Shown piece by piece: positions 8,381 to 16,892 of a DNA stretch of 64,000 nt (its first letter is position 1; every line of letters begins with the position of its first letter). Made by a program: the position numbers and the translations under genes. The notes under the pieces are model-generated. The model saw only the letters and a list, made by a program, of their open reading frames with translations, searched no databases and was not told the DNA's origin. Source of the stretch: Novosphingobium sp. Chol11. GTDB lineage: Bacteria; Pseudomonadota; Alphaproteobacteria; Sphingomonadales; Sphingomonadaceae. The stretch lies in the NCBI RefSeq assembly GCF_900218065.1, contig NZ_OBMU01000001.1, positions 2,263,458-2,327,457 on the forward strand, given 5' to 3'.

Positions 8381-9589
8381 ATGTCCGAAGAATTCTACCG
8401 CATGAAGCGCCTGCCGCCCTATGTCATCGCTGAAGTCAATGCGATGCGGGCCGCCGCGCGAGCCGCGGGAGAGGACATTATCGACCTTGGCATGGGCAAT
8501 CCCGACCTGCCGCCGCCCGACCATGTCATCGCCAAGCTGGTCGAAGTCGCGCAGAAGCCGAGCGCGCACGGCTATTCCCAGTCGATGGGCATTCCGGGGC
8601 TCCGCAGGGCGCAGGCCAATTATTACGGCCGCCGCTTCGGCGTCGAACTCGATCCCGAAACCGAGGTCGTGGTCACGATGGGGTCGAAGGAAGGGCTCGC
8701 CAGCCTCGCGACCGCGATCACCGCGCCCGGCGATGTCGTGCTGGCGCCCAATCCCAGCTACCCGATCCACATGTTCGGCTTCATCATCGCGGGCGCGACC
8801 ATCCGGTCGGTGCCGACAACGCCGGACGAACATTATTGGAAGTCGCTGGAGCGGGCGATGGCCTTCACGGTGCCGCGCCCCTCGATCCTGGTCGTCGGCT
8901 ATCCGAGCAATCCGACGGCCGAGACGGTCGACCTCGCCTTTTACGAGCGGCTGGTCGCCTGGGCGAAGGAGAACAAGGTCTGGATCCTATCCGACCTTGC
9001 CTATTCCGAACTTTATTATGACGGCAATCCGACGCCCTCCATCCTTCAGGTGCCGGGCGCGAAGGATGTCGCGGTGGAGTTCACCTCGCTCAGCAAGACC
9101 TATTCCATGGCTGGCTGGCGGATCGGCTTCGCGGTCGGAAACCGGCAGTTGATCACTGCGCTTAAGCGGGTGAAATCCTATCTCGACTATGGCGCGTTCA
9201 CGCCGATCCAGGCGGCGGCCTGTGCTGCGCTCAACGGACCGCAGGACATCGTCCAGAAGAACCGCGAACTCTACCACAAGCGCCGCGACGTGATGGTGGA
9301 GGCGTTTGGCCGCGCAGGATGGGAAATCCCCGCGCCCAGGGCGTCGATGTTCGCCTGGGCCCCGCTGCCGCCTGCTCTCAAGGAGATGGGCAGCCTGGAA
9401 TTTTCCAAGCAGCTCCTGACCCATGCCAAGGTCGCTGTCGCTCCGGGTGTAGGCTATGGCGAGGATGGCGAAGGTTTCGTCCGCATCGCCATGGTGGAAA
9501 ATGAGCAGCGGCTGCGGCAGGCAGCACGCAACATCAAACAATATCTGAAGTCGATGGGCATCAACACGCCCGCCAAGGGCGCCGCCTGA
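8381..9589 (+). CDS. PLP-dependent class I/II aminotransferase (AlaC / LL-DAP aminotransferase-like)
   Basis: A fold-type I aminotransferase of 402 residues. It has the substrate loop GMGNPDLPPP, NPSYPIHMFGF, YPSNPTAE, DLAYSELYYDG, and the PLP lysine K239 in SLSKTYSMAGWRIGF. The closest type I know is the AlaC (YfdZ)/DapL-like group, which converts pyruvate and glutamate to alanine or acts on diaminopimelate; sequence alone does not settle the substrate. The start is ATG 8381 (MSEEFYRMKR) with AGGAAAG upstream. It is divergent from phaC and heads a run of four closely spaced plus-strand genes. Confidence 0.93.
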   Translation: MSEEFYRMKRLPPYVIAEVNAMRAAARAAGEDIIDLGMGNPDLPPPDHVIAKLVEVAQKPSAHGYSQSMGIPGLRRAQANYYGRRFGVELDPETEVVVTMGSKEGLASLATAITAPGDVVLAPNPSYPIHMFGFIIAGATIRSVPTTPDEHYWKSLERAMAFTVPRPSILVVGYPSNPTAETVDLAFYERLVAWAKENKVWILSDLAYSELYYDGNPTPSILQVPGAKDVAVEFTSLSKTYSMAGWRIGFAVGNRQLITALKRVKSYLDYGAFTPIQAAACAALNGPQDIVQKNRELYHKRRDVMVEAFGRAGWEIPAPRASMFAWAPLPPALKEMGSLEFSKQLLTHAKVAVAPGVGYGEDGEGFVRIAMVENEQRLRQAARNIKQYLKSMGINTPAKGAA

Positions 9590-9627
9590 ATCAGGACGGA
9601 GGCTATCGGCCGCGCATTCTTGGCGGA

Positions 9628-9831
9628 GTGTGCGGCTGCCTGGCGGGGATCGCATTTCTTGGCTTCTCCGCCATCGTATTCGTCGGTTCGGTGATCGGTG
9701 ACTGCGGCGATGCGCAATCTTGTGGGCGCAAGGATGATGCGGCTCACATTTTGTGGATCGCGCCTCTTTCAGCCCTTGTCATTTTCCTGCTGGTGCGCTG
9801 GTTTGTCGACAGGATGACAGACAGACGATGA
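9628..9831 (+). CDS. Small two-helix membrane protein of unknown function
   Basis: A 67-residue protein with two hydrophobic segments (LAGIAFLGFSAIVFVGSVIG and ILWIAPLSALVIFLLVRWF) joined by a Cys/Asp-containing loop (DCGDAQSCGRKDDA). The start used is GTG 9628; the frame is open upstream to a CTG at 9586 that overlaps the aminotransferase stop. Its TGA overlaps the ATG of the next gene (ATGA), which strongly suggests translational coupling and that the frame is real. I know no family for it. Its function may be linked to the membrane protein and iron-sulfur protein that follow. Confidence 0.7.
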   Translation: MCGCLAGIAFLGFSAIVFVGSVIGDCGDAQSCGRKDDAAHILWIAPLSALVIFLLVRWFVDRMTDRR

Positions 9832-10304
9832 ACTCCCTTCCGCAGGTTTCCCAGGTCGCGCAGACGATCCAACTGGCGCTCGCGCCGGTGTTCCTGCTGG
9901 CAGGCATCGGCGCCTTCCTCAACGTTTGCGTGGGTCGGCTCGCGCGCATCATCGACCGCGCGCGTTTGCTGGAAGGCAAAATCCTGATCAGCCGGGGCCG
10001 GGAACATGACCGGATGGTGGCGGAAATCCGGGTGCTCGACCGCAGGATGAGCGTCGTCAACAGCGCCATTTTCCTGACGGTAATATCCGCTGGCGCGGTC
10101 TGCCTGGTGGTCATCCTGCTGTTCGCGGGCAATCTGTTCGGCGCGCATCTCGGCACGCTGATCGCGATCCTTTTCAGTCTGTCGATGCTGCTGCAGGCTG
10201 CTGCCTTTGGCACTTTCATCCAGGAAATCCGTCTGGCATCGCGGATCATACATATCCGCAACGAAGTGCTGTACCATGAAGCGGAGGCGGAAGAGGCGTC
10301 ATGA
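9828..10304 (+). CDS. DUF2721 membrane protein
   Basis: A 158-residue inner-membrane protein with three predicted helices: LALAPVFLLAGIGAFLNVCV near the N-terminus, and a hairpin SAIFLTVISAGAVCLVVILLF plus HLGTLIAILFSLSMLLQAAAF in the second half. Between them lies a charged cytoplasmic helix (RLARIIDRARLLEGK), the usual layout of DUF2721. The family has no known activity. The start ATG 9828 overlaps the preceding stop, and its own TGA overlaps the next ATG at 10301, so three genes are translationally coupled. Confidence 0.85.
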   Translation: MNSLPQVSQVAQTIQLALAPVFLLAGIGAFLNVCVGRLARIIDRARLLEGKILISRGREHDRMVAEIRVLDRRMSVVNSAIFLTVISAGAVCLVVILLFAGNLFGAHLGTLIAILFSLSMLLQAAAFGTFIQEIRLASRIIHIRNEVLYHEAEAEEAS

Positions 10305-10837
10305 CCAAGTTCACGGTGAACGACCGCCCGGTTCAATATCGCATGGACCCCGACACGCCCCTGCTATGGGCGCTGCGTGACGCGTCCAACCTGACCGGCA
10401 CCAAATATGGATGCGGAACGGGCGACTGCGGGGCCTGCACCGTCGATATAGATGGCCAGGCCGTGCGGTCATGCCAGGTCACGATCAGGGAAACCGAAGG
10501 CCGTTTCGTCACCACGATAGAGGCGCTGTCCCCCGACCGGGGGCATCCATTGCAGCAGGTCTTCGCCGCCGACAATGTTTCACAGTGCGGCTATTGCATT
10601 CCGGGCGTGCTCATGACGGCGGCCGTGCTGCTGAAGCGCAACAGCGACCCGAGCGACGAGGAGATCGACGCCGCCATCACCAACATCTGCCGGTGCGGCA
10701 TCTACCCCCGCCTGCGCGGCGCCATAAAGCGCGCCGGAAAGGTCATGCGAGGCGAGGAGCAGGTCGAAGCCGCCCCGCCGCCCGGCGTTTCGCCCGAGGA
10801 CGCCGCCCGCGCGGTTCCCGCGCTCCGCCGTCCCTGA
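10301..10837 (+). CDS. (2Fe-2S)-binding small subunit of a molybdenum hydroxylase (IorA/CoxS-like), without its partner
   Basis: 178 residues with two 2Fe-2S clusters. The plant-ferredoxin type uses C38, C43, C46 and C58 (GCGTGDCGACT). The second uses C96, C99, C130 and C132 (QCGYCIPG, NICRCG). This is the electron-transfer subunit of xanthine-oxidase-family enzymes such as isoquinoline 1-oxidoreductase. The usual large molybdopterin subunit is missing: the next gene is on the other strand. A Pro/Ala-rich tail of about 30 residues follows the domain. It may pair with a distant large subunit or serve the adjacent membrane proteins as an electron carrier. Confidence 0.93.
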   Translation: MTKFTVNDRPVQYRMDPDTPLLWALRDASNLTGTKYGCGTGDCGACTVDIDGQAVRSCQVTIRETEGRFVTTIEALSPDRGHPLQQVFAADNVSQCGYCIPGVLMTAAVLLKRNSDPSDEEIDAAITNICRCGIYPRLRGAIKRAGKVMRGEEQVEAAPPPGVSPEDAARAVPALRRP

Positions 10838-10841
10838 ACGC

Positions 10842-11651
10842 TTATCCGAAGCGATAGGCCGACACCGGCCATCCGCGCACCGCATCGTCATAGTCCAGCC
10901 GGGCAGGGTCGCTGCCGCCCGCCCCGACCGCCACCATCAGGGGCAGCAGATGCTCCTCGCGCGGATGCGCGAAGCGCGCTTCGGGCAACTGGTCCCACGC
11001 TGCCACCCGAGCCGATCGCCGCTGCGGATCATCATCCATGACGGCATCGTTGAGCGCTGCGTGCCACAGGAGCGAGGGCGTTCTCGCCTGCGAATCCTGA
11101 ACCCGCATATTGTGGAAGCTCATGCCCGAACCGATGATCACGACCCCTTCGTCACGCAATGGCTCAAGCGCGTGGCCCGCCGCGATATGGGCCGCAGGGT
11201 CGAGATCGTGCCGCAGCGAGAGTTGAACGACGGGAATGTCCGCCTGTGGCCGCGCGACCTTCATCGGGATGAAGACGCCATGGTCCCAACCCCGTTCGCG
11301 CTCCTCGGCGACGGGAAAACCGGCCTCCCGCAGCAGACCCGCAACGCGATCGGCAAGCTCTGGCGCTCCGGGCGCGTTCCAGCTCAGCGAGTAGGTGTGC
11401 GGCGGAAAGTTATAATAGTCGAACAGCAATTCTGGACGATCGCCCTTATGCACTGTGAAGTCCGGCTCCTCCCAATGGGCGGAGACGATCAGCATCGCGC
11501 GCGGCCGCTCCGGCAGGCGTTCGATCATCTGTGCGAGATAGTCCTGCATCGACTGCCACATCGGATCGCTCGCAGGCCGGTTCGGATCGGCTGGGTCCAT
11601 GAAGAAGCAGGGACCGCCACCATGCGGTATGTAAAGGCTTGGCTGTTTCAT
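10842..11651 (-). CDS. Class III extradiol ring-cleavage dioxygenase family protein (DODA/YgiD-like)
   Basis: A 269-residue LigB-fold metalloprotein. Candidate metal ligands are the His of PHGGGPCFF near the N-terminus, the His of SAHWEEPDF and the His residues of HPREEHLLPL. YgiD-type members cleave catechols such as DOPA with a divalent metal. The start is ATG 11651 (MKQPSLYIPHGGG), which matches family N-termini; upstream frame to 11690 is not used. It ends five bases from the convergent 2Fe-2S gene. The physiological substrate cannot be told from sequence. Confidence 0.9.
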   Translation of the reverse strand: MKQPSLYIPHGGGPCFFMDPADPNRPASDPMWQSMQDYLAQMIERLPERPRAMLIVSAHWEEPDFTVHKGDRPELLFDYYNFPPHTYSLSWNAPGAPELADRVAGLLREAGFPVAEERERGWDHGVFIPMKVARPQADIPVVQLSLRHDLDPAAHIAAGHALEPLRDEGVVIIGSGMSFHNMRVQDSQARTPSLLWHAALNDAVMDDDPQRRSARVAAWDQLPEARFAHPREEHLLPLMVAVGAGGSDPARLDYDDAVRGWPVSAYRFG

Positions 11652-11720
11652 GGCATGAAGATCGCGTGGCGCGCCCCGCCATGCAAGCATGGGGATTGAA
11701 ACAGTGCGTTTCGCCCTACC

Positions 11721-14291
11721 TCAGGCGTTTTCCGCACCGATCATCGGAGCAATAGCCTGCGCCAGCGTGGCGCCGGAATAAGGCTTCTTGAGCAAGGTGA
11801 GCTGGCCAAAGCGATCGGGCAGGTCCAGCCCGTCGCCATAACCGGTGGCGAACAGAAAACTGATGCCATTTTCCGCGAGCAGATCGGCGACCGGCAGGCT
11901 CGTTTCGTTGCCGAGGTTGAAATCGAGCACCGCGAAATCGACACGATGCGAGGCTAACGCCTCGCGGGCGCGCCCGACGCTGGCGGCGGTGATCACCTCG
12001 GCACCCAAATCCCGCAGCGCATCTTCGCCGTCCATGGCGATGATCATATTATCTTCGACCAGCAGGACATTGCGGCCCTTCAGCAACCCGGGCGTCGGAG
12101 CATGCAGCGGCTTCGTCTTTTCGCTGCCGGTAACGTCAGGCAATATCGACACGACATGGGTCGAAGGAATGCAGAAATGCGCCTCCAGCCCAGCCAAGCG
12201 GTAGGCGATCTCGGCCTTCCCATCCAGGTCGTAGGGGATGGACCGTTCGATGACGGTCGAACCGAAGCCACGGCGGGTCGGCGCAACGACCGCCGGGCCG
12301 CCGCTTTCATTCCAGTCGATCAGCAGGCTGCCATCGGCATCGACGTGCCAGTCGATGCTGACCGTGCCACCATCCGACAATGCGCCATATTTCGCGGCGT
12401 TGGTCAGCATTTCGTGGATGACCAGCGCCAGGACGGTAAAGGCCGAAGGCGTCAGCAGGACATTGGGGCCCGTCTGCCTGACCCGGTCACGCTTCTCACC
12501 GAGATAAGCCCCGGCCTCGACATCGATCAGGTCCTGCAACCGCGCCGGTGCCCAGCGGTCGGCCGTGATCTGGTCATGCGCACGAGCCAGCGCGTGGACC
12601 CGGCTTTCCAACTTGTCGATGAACTCGTCCACCGACCGCGCATTGTCACGCGTCTGCGACAGCAGCCCTCGGATGAGCGACAGGATATTGCGCACCCGGT
12701 GGTTCAGTTCGGCGATCAGCAGTTCCTGCTTCTCATGCGCCTTTTGCCTTTCTTCATTGGCGGAGTCGGACAGGCGCAGCACCACTTCCAGCAAAGCCGT
12801 CCGCAGCGCCTCGGCAACCCGCAGTTCGGCCGGGGTGAAAGGCACGGAGGTGCCCTTCACCAGTTGCGACCATTCCTCGAAACTCTTGCGCGGTGAGAGA
12901 CGCGGCCCGTTGGGGCCATATTCGATATGCTTTTCCTGATTGCCCGCCCAGCGCACGGAACGCATCTGTTCGGCACGGAACAACACGACATAGTCGCGCG
13001 GCCGCCGTGACAGCGGGATTGCCAGCAGGCCAGCGGCGCGATCGGCATAGGCCGCCGCCTCGGGCATGATCCCGCTGAGGCAATCGGTGGCGAAGACCTG
13101 GCTTGCCGCTGCGCGATTGAGCATCGACACGATGGCCGTGAAAGCGGACCGGTCGGGCGTCAGCCCGGCAAGCGTCATCTCCCCATCTATATACACGCCC
13201 ACGCCGTCTGCGGGCACGGTGTCGAAGATGACGTCGCCGAGCCAACGGGCGTTGGACAGCAGATCATGATCCTGCGCCACGGCGGACATCAGGCGATCGG
13301 CCACTTGCCGCGCCTTGCCCTCATATTCCGCAGTTTCGGCCCGCTCCCGGCTTTCCAGCATCATGGAGAAGATCTGCCCGAACAACTCCGCCGCGCTGCG
13401 TTGGGCAAAGGTGGGGAGGCGCGGCCCATAATGGTGGCAGGCGAACAAGCCCCACAGGCGTCCCTCGACGATGATCGAGATGGAGAGCGAGGCGCCAACG
13501 CCCATATTGCCGAGATATTCGATATGGATCGGCGACACCGCGCGCAGCAGGCTGAGCGACATGTCGAGCGCGGCGCCGGACGGATCGAGCGTCGGGATGA
13601 CAGGAACGGGCGCCGCTTTCACGTCCGCGATAACCCGGAAGATATTGCGCAGATAAAGCGCCCGGGCCTGGGTCGGGATGTCCGAGGCGGGATAGTGCAG
13701 CCCGAAAAAGCTGTCGATGCCTGATCGCAACGCTTCGGCCACGACCTCGCCATCTCCACCGTCGGCGAAGCGATAGACCATGACCCGGTCAAAGCCCGTA
13801 AGCGCCCTCACCTGTCGCGCGCCATCACGCAGGAAGGCCGCCATGCTGTCCGTCTGGGCCAGCCGCGAAACCATGGAGCGTACCATGCTGGTGGCCTCCA
13901 TCTCATCCGCGAAGGCGGGCTCCGCCTCTATGACGACCAGCGAGCCGGAAAAATGCACCGCAATGTCGAACGGCTTGATGCCATCGATCAGGACCAGCGA
14001 AAATATCCGCTCGACCGCGTCGGGACCACGCAGCAACGTGATGCGGTTGCGTAACGAATGTATGGCGTCGGCGCTGAAAATATCGTTGATCGGCTTACCG
14101 AGCATCTGCTCAGGCGCGAGGCCGATGAACTTTTCACAATTTGCCGAAACGCGTGAGACAAGCCAGTCGGCCGTTACCGCGATCAGAAAGCCGAAAGGCT
14201 GTATGGTGCCGGGCACATGAATGGGTTCGCGATCGCAATTGTTGATGTCGACCGCGAAGCTCGCGTCATCCGCGTCCGTGCGCTCAGCCAT
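11721..14291 (-). CDS. bphP: Bacteriophytochrome histidine kinase fused to a receiver domain
   Basis: A red/far-red light sensor of 856 residues. PAS (about 15-125) carries the biliverdin-binding Cys19 (NNCDREPIHVPGTIQP). GAF follows with PASDIP at 201-206, then PHY with a tongue motif near SPRKSFEEW (466-474). The kinase is HWE/HisKA2-like with H531 in ELNHRVRNILSLIRG. A C-terminal receiver starts at about NVLLVEDNM with phospho-acceptor Asp near 790 (AVLDFNLGN). The fused receiver suggests a hybrid or phosphate-sink kinase. It overlaps bphO by 8 bases, so chromophore and apoprotein are made together. Confidence 0.96.
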   Translation of the reverse strand: MAERTDADDASFAVDINNCDREPIHVPGTIQPFGFLIAVTADWLVSRVSANCEKFIGLAPEQMLGKPINDIFSADAIHSLRNRITLLRGPDAVERIFSLVLIDGIKPFDIAVHFSGSLVVIEAEPAFADEMEATSMVRSMVSRLAQTDSMAAFLRDGARQVRALTGFDRVMVYRFADGGDGEVVAEALRSGIDSFFGLHYPASDIPTQARALYLRNIFRVIADVKAAPVPVIPTLDPSGAALDMSLSLLRAVSPIHIEYLGNMGVGASLSISIIVEGRLWGLFACHHYGPRLPTFAQRSAAELFGQIFSMMLESRERAETAEYEGKARQVADRLMSAVAQDHDLLSNARWLGDVIFDTVPADGVGVYIDGEMTLAGLTPDRSAFTAIVSMLNRAAASQVFATDCLSGIMPEAAAYADRAAGLLAIPLSRRPRDYVVLFRAEQMRSVRWAGNQEKHIEYGPNGPRLSPRKSFEEWSQLVKGTSVPFTPAELRVAEALRTALLEVVLRLSDSANEERQKAHEKQELLIAELNHRVRNILSLIRGLLSQTRDNARSVDEFIDKLESRVHALARAHDQITADRWAPARLQDLIDVEAGAYLGEKRDRVRQTGPNVLLTPSAFTVLALVIHEMLTNAAKYGALSDGGTVSIDWHVDADGSLLIDWNESGGPAVVAPTRRGFGSTVIERSIPYDLDGKAEIAYRLAGLEAHFCIPSTHVVSILPDVTGSEKTKPLHAPTPGLLKGRNVLLVEDNMIIAMDGEDALRDLGAEVITAASVGRAREALASHRVDFAVLDFNLGNETSLPVADLLAENGISFLFATGYGDGLDLPDRFGQLTLLKKPYSGATLAQAIAPMIGAENA

Positions 14292-14820
14292 TGTTCAGGC
14301 GCTCCGCCGCGGCGCCCGCGGCAAAGAGCGCGAAGGCAGTCTCTGCGCCCTGCACCGCACTGTCGATCCATTCCTGCCCGCCGCCATCGGCCGCCGCGTC
14401 CAGCGCCTGCTGAAATGCGATCCAGCTGCCGTTGCGGTGCCCGGCCTTCAGATAAGCGCGCGGCAGTCCGGGAGCCACCTGCCGCTCCAGCATGGCACCA
14501 CCCAGGCGCGAACCTTCGAGGGCATAGAGAGCGCCCCAGCGAAAGGCTTCACTTACACCTGCTTCAGCAGCGAGCGGTTCGGGCAGCGCTTCGCCCAGGA
14601 CCGCAAGATCCTCGACAAGCTGGGGCAAGCGTGGCGAATCCGGTTGAGCCAGCTTTTCGAGCGGCATGAGGGCACGGGCATGCGCCTTCAGGAAAGCGGC
14701 ATATTCAGCCGGTGAACCAAGCGAGAAGTCTGAATAAATTTCGTCCACGCGCTGGTGATTCGCCATGGTGGCATCACGGAGGGCCTGTCGGACACGGCCG
14801 GCACTGGACGTTCTCTTCAC
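14284..14820 (-). CDS. bphO: Heme oxygenase, biliverdin-producing (BphO)
   Basis: It cleaves heme with O2 to biliverdin, the chromophore of the co-transcribed phytochrome. It has 178 residues. The proximal heme ligand is probably H22 (MANHQRVDEIYS), and the distal helix reads YALEGSRLGG. The start is GTG 14820, with AGGAACG upstream; starting at ATG 14766 would leave the His too near the N-terminus. The stop overlaps the start of bphP. An FNR/FixK-like palindrome lies 35 bases upstream. Confidence 0.93.
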   Translation of the reverse strand: MKRTSSAGRVRQALRDATMANHQRVDEIYSDFSLGSPAEYAAFLKAHARALMPLEKLAQPDSPRLPQLVEDLAVLGEALPEPLAAEAGVSEAFRWGALYALEGSRLGGAMLERQVAPGLPRAYLKAGHRNGSWIAFQQALDAAADGGGQEWIDSAVQGAETAFALFAAGAAAERLNNG

Positions 14821-14854
14821 TCGTCGTTCCTAAAAGCTGTTAACAAGCCGCGCA

Positions 14855-14868
14855 CTGATCTAGATCAG
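14855..14868. promoter_or_regulatory. FNR/FixK-like palindrome between divergent bphO and an RcnB-like gene
   Basis: CTGATCTAGATCAG is a perfect 14-base palindrome. It differs from the FNR/FixK consensus TTGAT-N4-ATCAA only at the outermost base on each side. It is 35 bases from the bphO start and about 195 bases from the RcnB-like start. A further half site TTGAT lies at 14891-14895. Confidence 0.45.
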
Positions 14869-15063
14869 CTTTTAAGGCCAACGACAGCAGTTGATCTATT
14901 TTCTAGCTGCATAACGGATTTTTGCCCGCCTGGCTCCATTATCCATCTTCATGATAGAAGATTCTTTCTGATCGCTGACGAACAAGTTCAGCCTCGCGAC
15001 ATGGCGGGGGACATAAAAGGGCAACATGCGGGGCATGGCGCCCCTTTTGGAAAGTCAAAGATC

Positions 15064-15930
15064 ATGTTGAGGAAGATGATGCTGGCGGGCCTGATGACCG
15101 CCACGGTGCTGGGCGGCGTTGCTCCGGCATATGCCCAACGCTGGCAGGATGGCGGCCGCGATCGCGGCGGCGAACAATCGGGCCGCGCCGATGGCCGGGC
15201 ATCCCGGGATGGCGGGCAATATGGCCAGCGCGGGGACGGCGGCATGCGCGGCGACCGGGCGGCAACGCAGCGCTGGCAGGACCGTGGCGGCGATCGGGCC
15301 AATGATCGTGTTCGCGCTCAAGCCGTTCCGCAGCAGACCGATCGCCAATGGAGGGGCAGCGGCGACGTCCGCACCGATGCGGCCCGCGATGCATGGCGCA
15401 ACGATGCCCGCATCAGGGAAAGATCTGTCGGCGAGCGTCCGCAATGGCGGGATGATCGGCGCGGGGACCGGCCCGACTGGCGCGACAATCGCGTCGAGCG
15501 GCGCCCCGACTGGAACGGCTACCGGCCGAGCGGAAGGCTCGACAGCGGCAACAACTGGCGCGGCACCCTGGCCGGCCCGCGTCGCTTCGACGATCGCACC
15601 CGCTGGAGCAGCCAGCGGCGCTGGGACAATGGCTGGCGGCAGGACCGCCGCTATGACTGGCGCGGCTACCGGGCGCGTTATGGCGACCGCTATCGCATCG
15701 GCCGCTATTATGCCCCGCGCGGTTGGGATTATGGCTACAGCCGCGTGTCGGTGGGCATATTCCTGAACAGCCTGCTGTTCGCGAACAATTATTGGATCGA
15801 TGATCCATGGTCGTACCGCCTGCCCCCCGCTTATGGGACGCTGCGCTGGATCCGCTATTATGACGATGCCCTGCTCGTCGATATTCGGGACGGCTATGTC
15901 GTGGACGTGATCCCGGAATTCTTCTGGTAA
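15064..15930 (+). CDS. RcnB-family secreted protein
   Basis: A 288-residue exported protein. The signal peptide is MLRKMMLAGLMTATVLGG to PAYAQ. It is followed by a long disordered region rich in Arg, Asp, Gly, Trp and Gln (about residues 25-200). The C-terminus is an RcnB-like module: DDPWSYRLPPAYGTLRWIRY, then DDALLVDIRDGYVVDVI and a final FFW. RcnB acts in periplasmic nickel/cobalt homeostasis in E. coli, but in sphingomonads these proteins are numerous and uncharacterised. The start ATG 15064 is the first that gives a signal peptide. Confidence 0.85.
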   Translation: MLRKMMLAGLMTATVLGGVAPAYAQRWQDGGRDRGGEQSGRADGRASRDGGQYGQRGDGGMRGDRAATQRWQDRGGDRANDRVRAQAVPQQTDRQWRGSGDVRTDAARDAWRNDARIRERSVGERPQWRDDRRGDRPDWRDNRVERRPDWNGYRPSGRLDSGNNWRGTLAGPRRFDDRTRWSSQRRWDNGWRQDRRYDWRGYRARYGDRYRIGRYYAPRGWDYGYSRVSVGIFLNSLLFANNYWIDDPWSYRLPPAYGTLRWIRYYDDALLVDIRDGYVVDVIPEFFW

Positions 15931-15959
15931 GCTGGAGATCGTCCGGCGGACATCATCTG

Positions 15960-15989
15960 GGCCCGGCGCCAGGCGCGCCGGGCCGTTTT
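15960..15989 (+). terminator. Terminator after the first RcnB-like gene
   Basis: A GC-rich stem GGCCCGGCGC (15960-15969) pairs with GCGCCGGGCC (15975-15984), followed by GTTTT. It lies 30 bases after the stop codon. Confidence 0.85.
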
Positions 15990-16027
15990 CATTTGCACCC
16001 GCTCATCAGCGGCGGCAGGAAGCAGGC

Positions 16028-16705
16028 ATGACGGACATGATCGATGATGGCGGCACCGCCTCCACCATAAGGGCGAAGATCGGCGACACCGTGCGGGCGA
16101 AGCTGGACCGCAATCCCATGGTCAGCCGGATCGATGCGCCCGATCTGGAGATTTACGGGCGGCACGGCTTTCTGAGCGCCGAGGAGTGCGAGGCCCTGCG
16201 CACGCTGATCGATGCGGATGCGCAGCCTTCGACCCTCTTCTCCGGCAGCGCGAACGCGGATTACCGCACCAGCCACAGCTGCAATCTGAGCCCGTATGAT
16301 CCGCTCGTCAAAAGCATCAGCGACCGGATCTGCGCACTGACCGGACTGCCGCCCGAAAATGGCGAAACCCTGCAGGGTCAGCGCTATGCAACGGGCCAGG
16401 AATATAAGGCGCATTGCGACTATTTCCCGGTCACCGCCAGCTACTGGCCCGCAATGATGAAGACAGGGGGACAGCGCAGTTGGACGGCGATGATCTATCT
16501 TTCCCCCGTCGCGGCTGGCGGAGAGACGCATTTTCCCCATTGCGAATTCATGGTGCCGCCGGTGGAAGGCATAATCCTCATCTGGAACAACATGAAGGCT
16601 GACGGCGCTCCCAACCCGATGAGCCTGCACGCCGCGCGGCCCGTCGAAAGCGGCATCAAATATGTCGTCACCAAATGGTTTCGCGAGCGCCGCTGGACGG
16701 CCTGA
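16028..16705 (+). CDS. 2-oxoglutarate/Fe(II) oxygenase of prolyl 4-hydroxylase type
   Basis: A 225-residue dioxygenase with the double-stranded beta-helix core. The iron triad is H129-x-D131 (AHCDYF) and H201 (SLHAARPV), and K211 (GIKYVVTKWF) is placed to bind 2-oxoglutarate. An N-terminal helical region of about 40 residues precedes the domain. Bacterial members of this type hydroxylate proline or other protein side chains; the target is unknown. It stands alone between two terminators and two genes for secreted RcnB-like proteins. It has no signal peptide. Confidence 0.92.
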   Translation: MTDMIDDGGTASTIRAKIGDTVRAKLDRNPMVSRIDAPDLEIYGRHGFLSAEECEALRTLIDADAQPSTLFSGSANADYRTSHSCNLSPYDPLVKSISDRICALTGLPPENGETLQGQRYATGQEYKAHCDYFPVTASYWPAMMKTGGQRSWTAMIYLSPVAAGGETHFPHCEFMVPPVEGIILIWNNMKADGAPNPMSLHAARPVESGIKYVVTKWFRERRWTA

Positions 16706-16820
16706 AGCCGAAGCCGCGGTTCATAGCGGTGATACAAGTTGCGACATAAATGTCTGATTCCTGACTACCTCATTCCCTGAAGGTTCAGCGGACGGGGCGC
16801 ATAAGCAGCCTGTTGGTGGC

Positions 16821-16846
16821 GGAACCGGTCATCGGGGAAAGAAGTT
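16821..16846 (+). promoter_or_regulatory. Possible EcfG-type (general stress) promoter, imperfect
   Basis: GGAAC at 16821-16825, a 17-base spacer, then AGTT. The EcfG consensus is GGAAC-N16/17-CGTT, so one base of the -10 element differs. It lies 47 bases before the start of the second RcnB-like gene. Confidence 0.3.
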
Positions 16847-16892
16847 TGATCCCTCACCGGTTCAGGGCCGCCAAGCTGATGGGAGAAGATAT

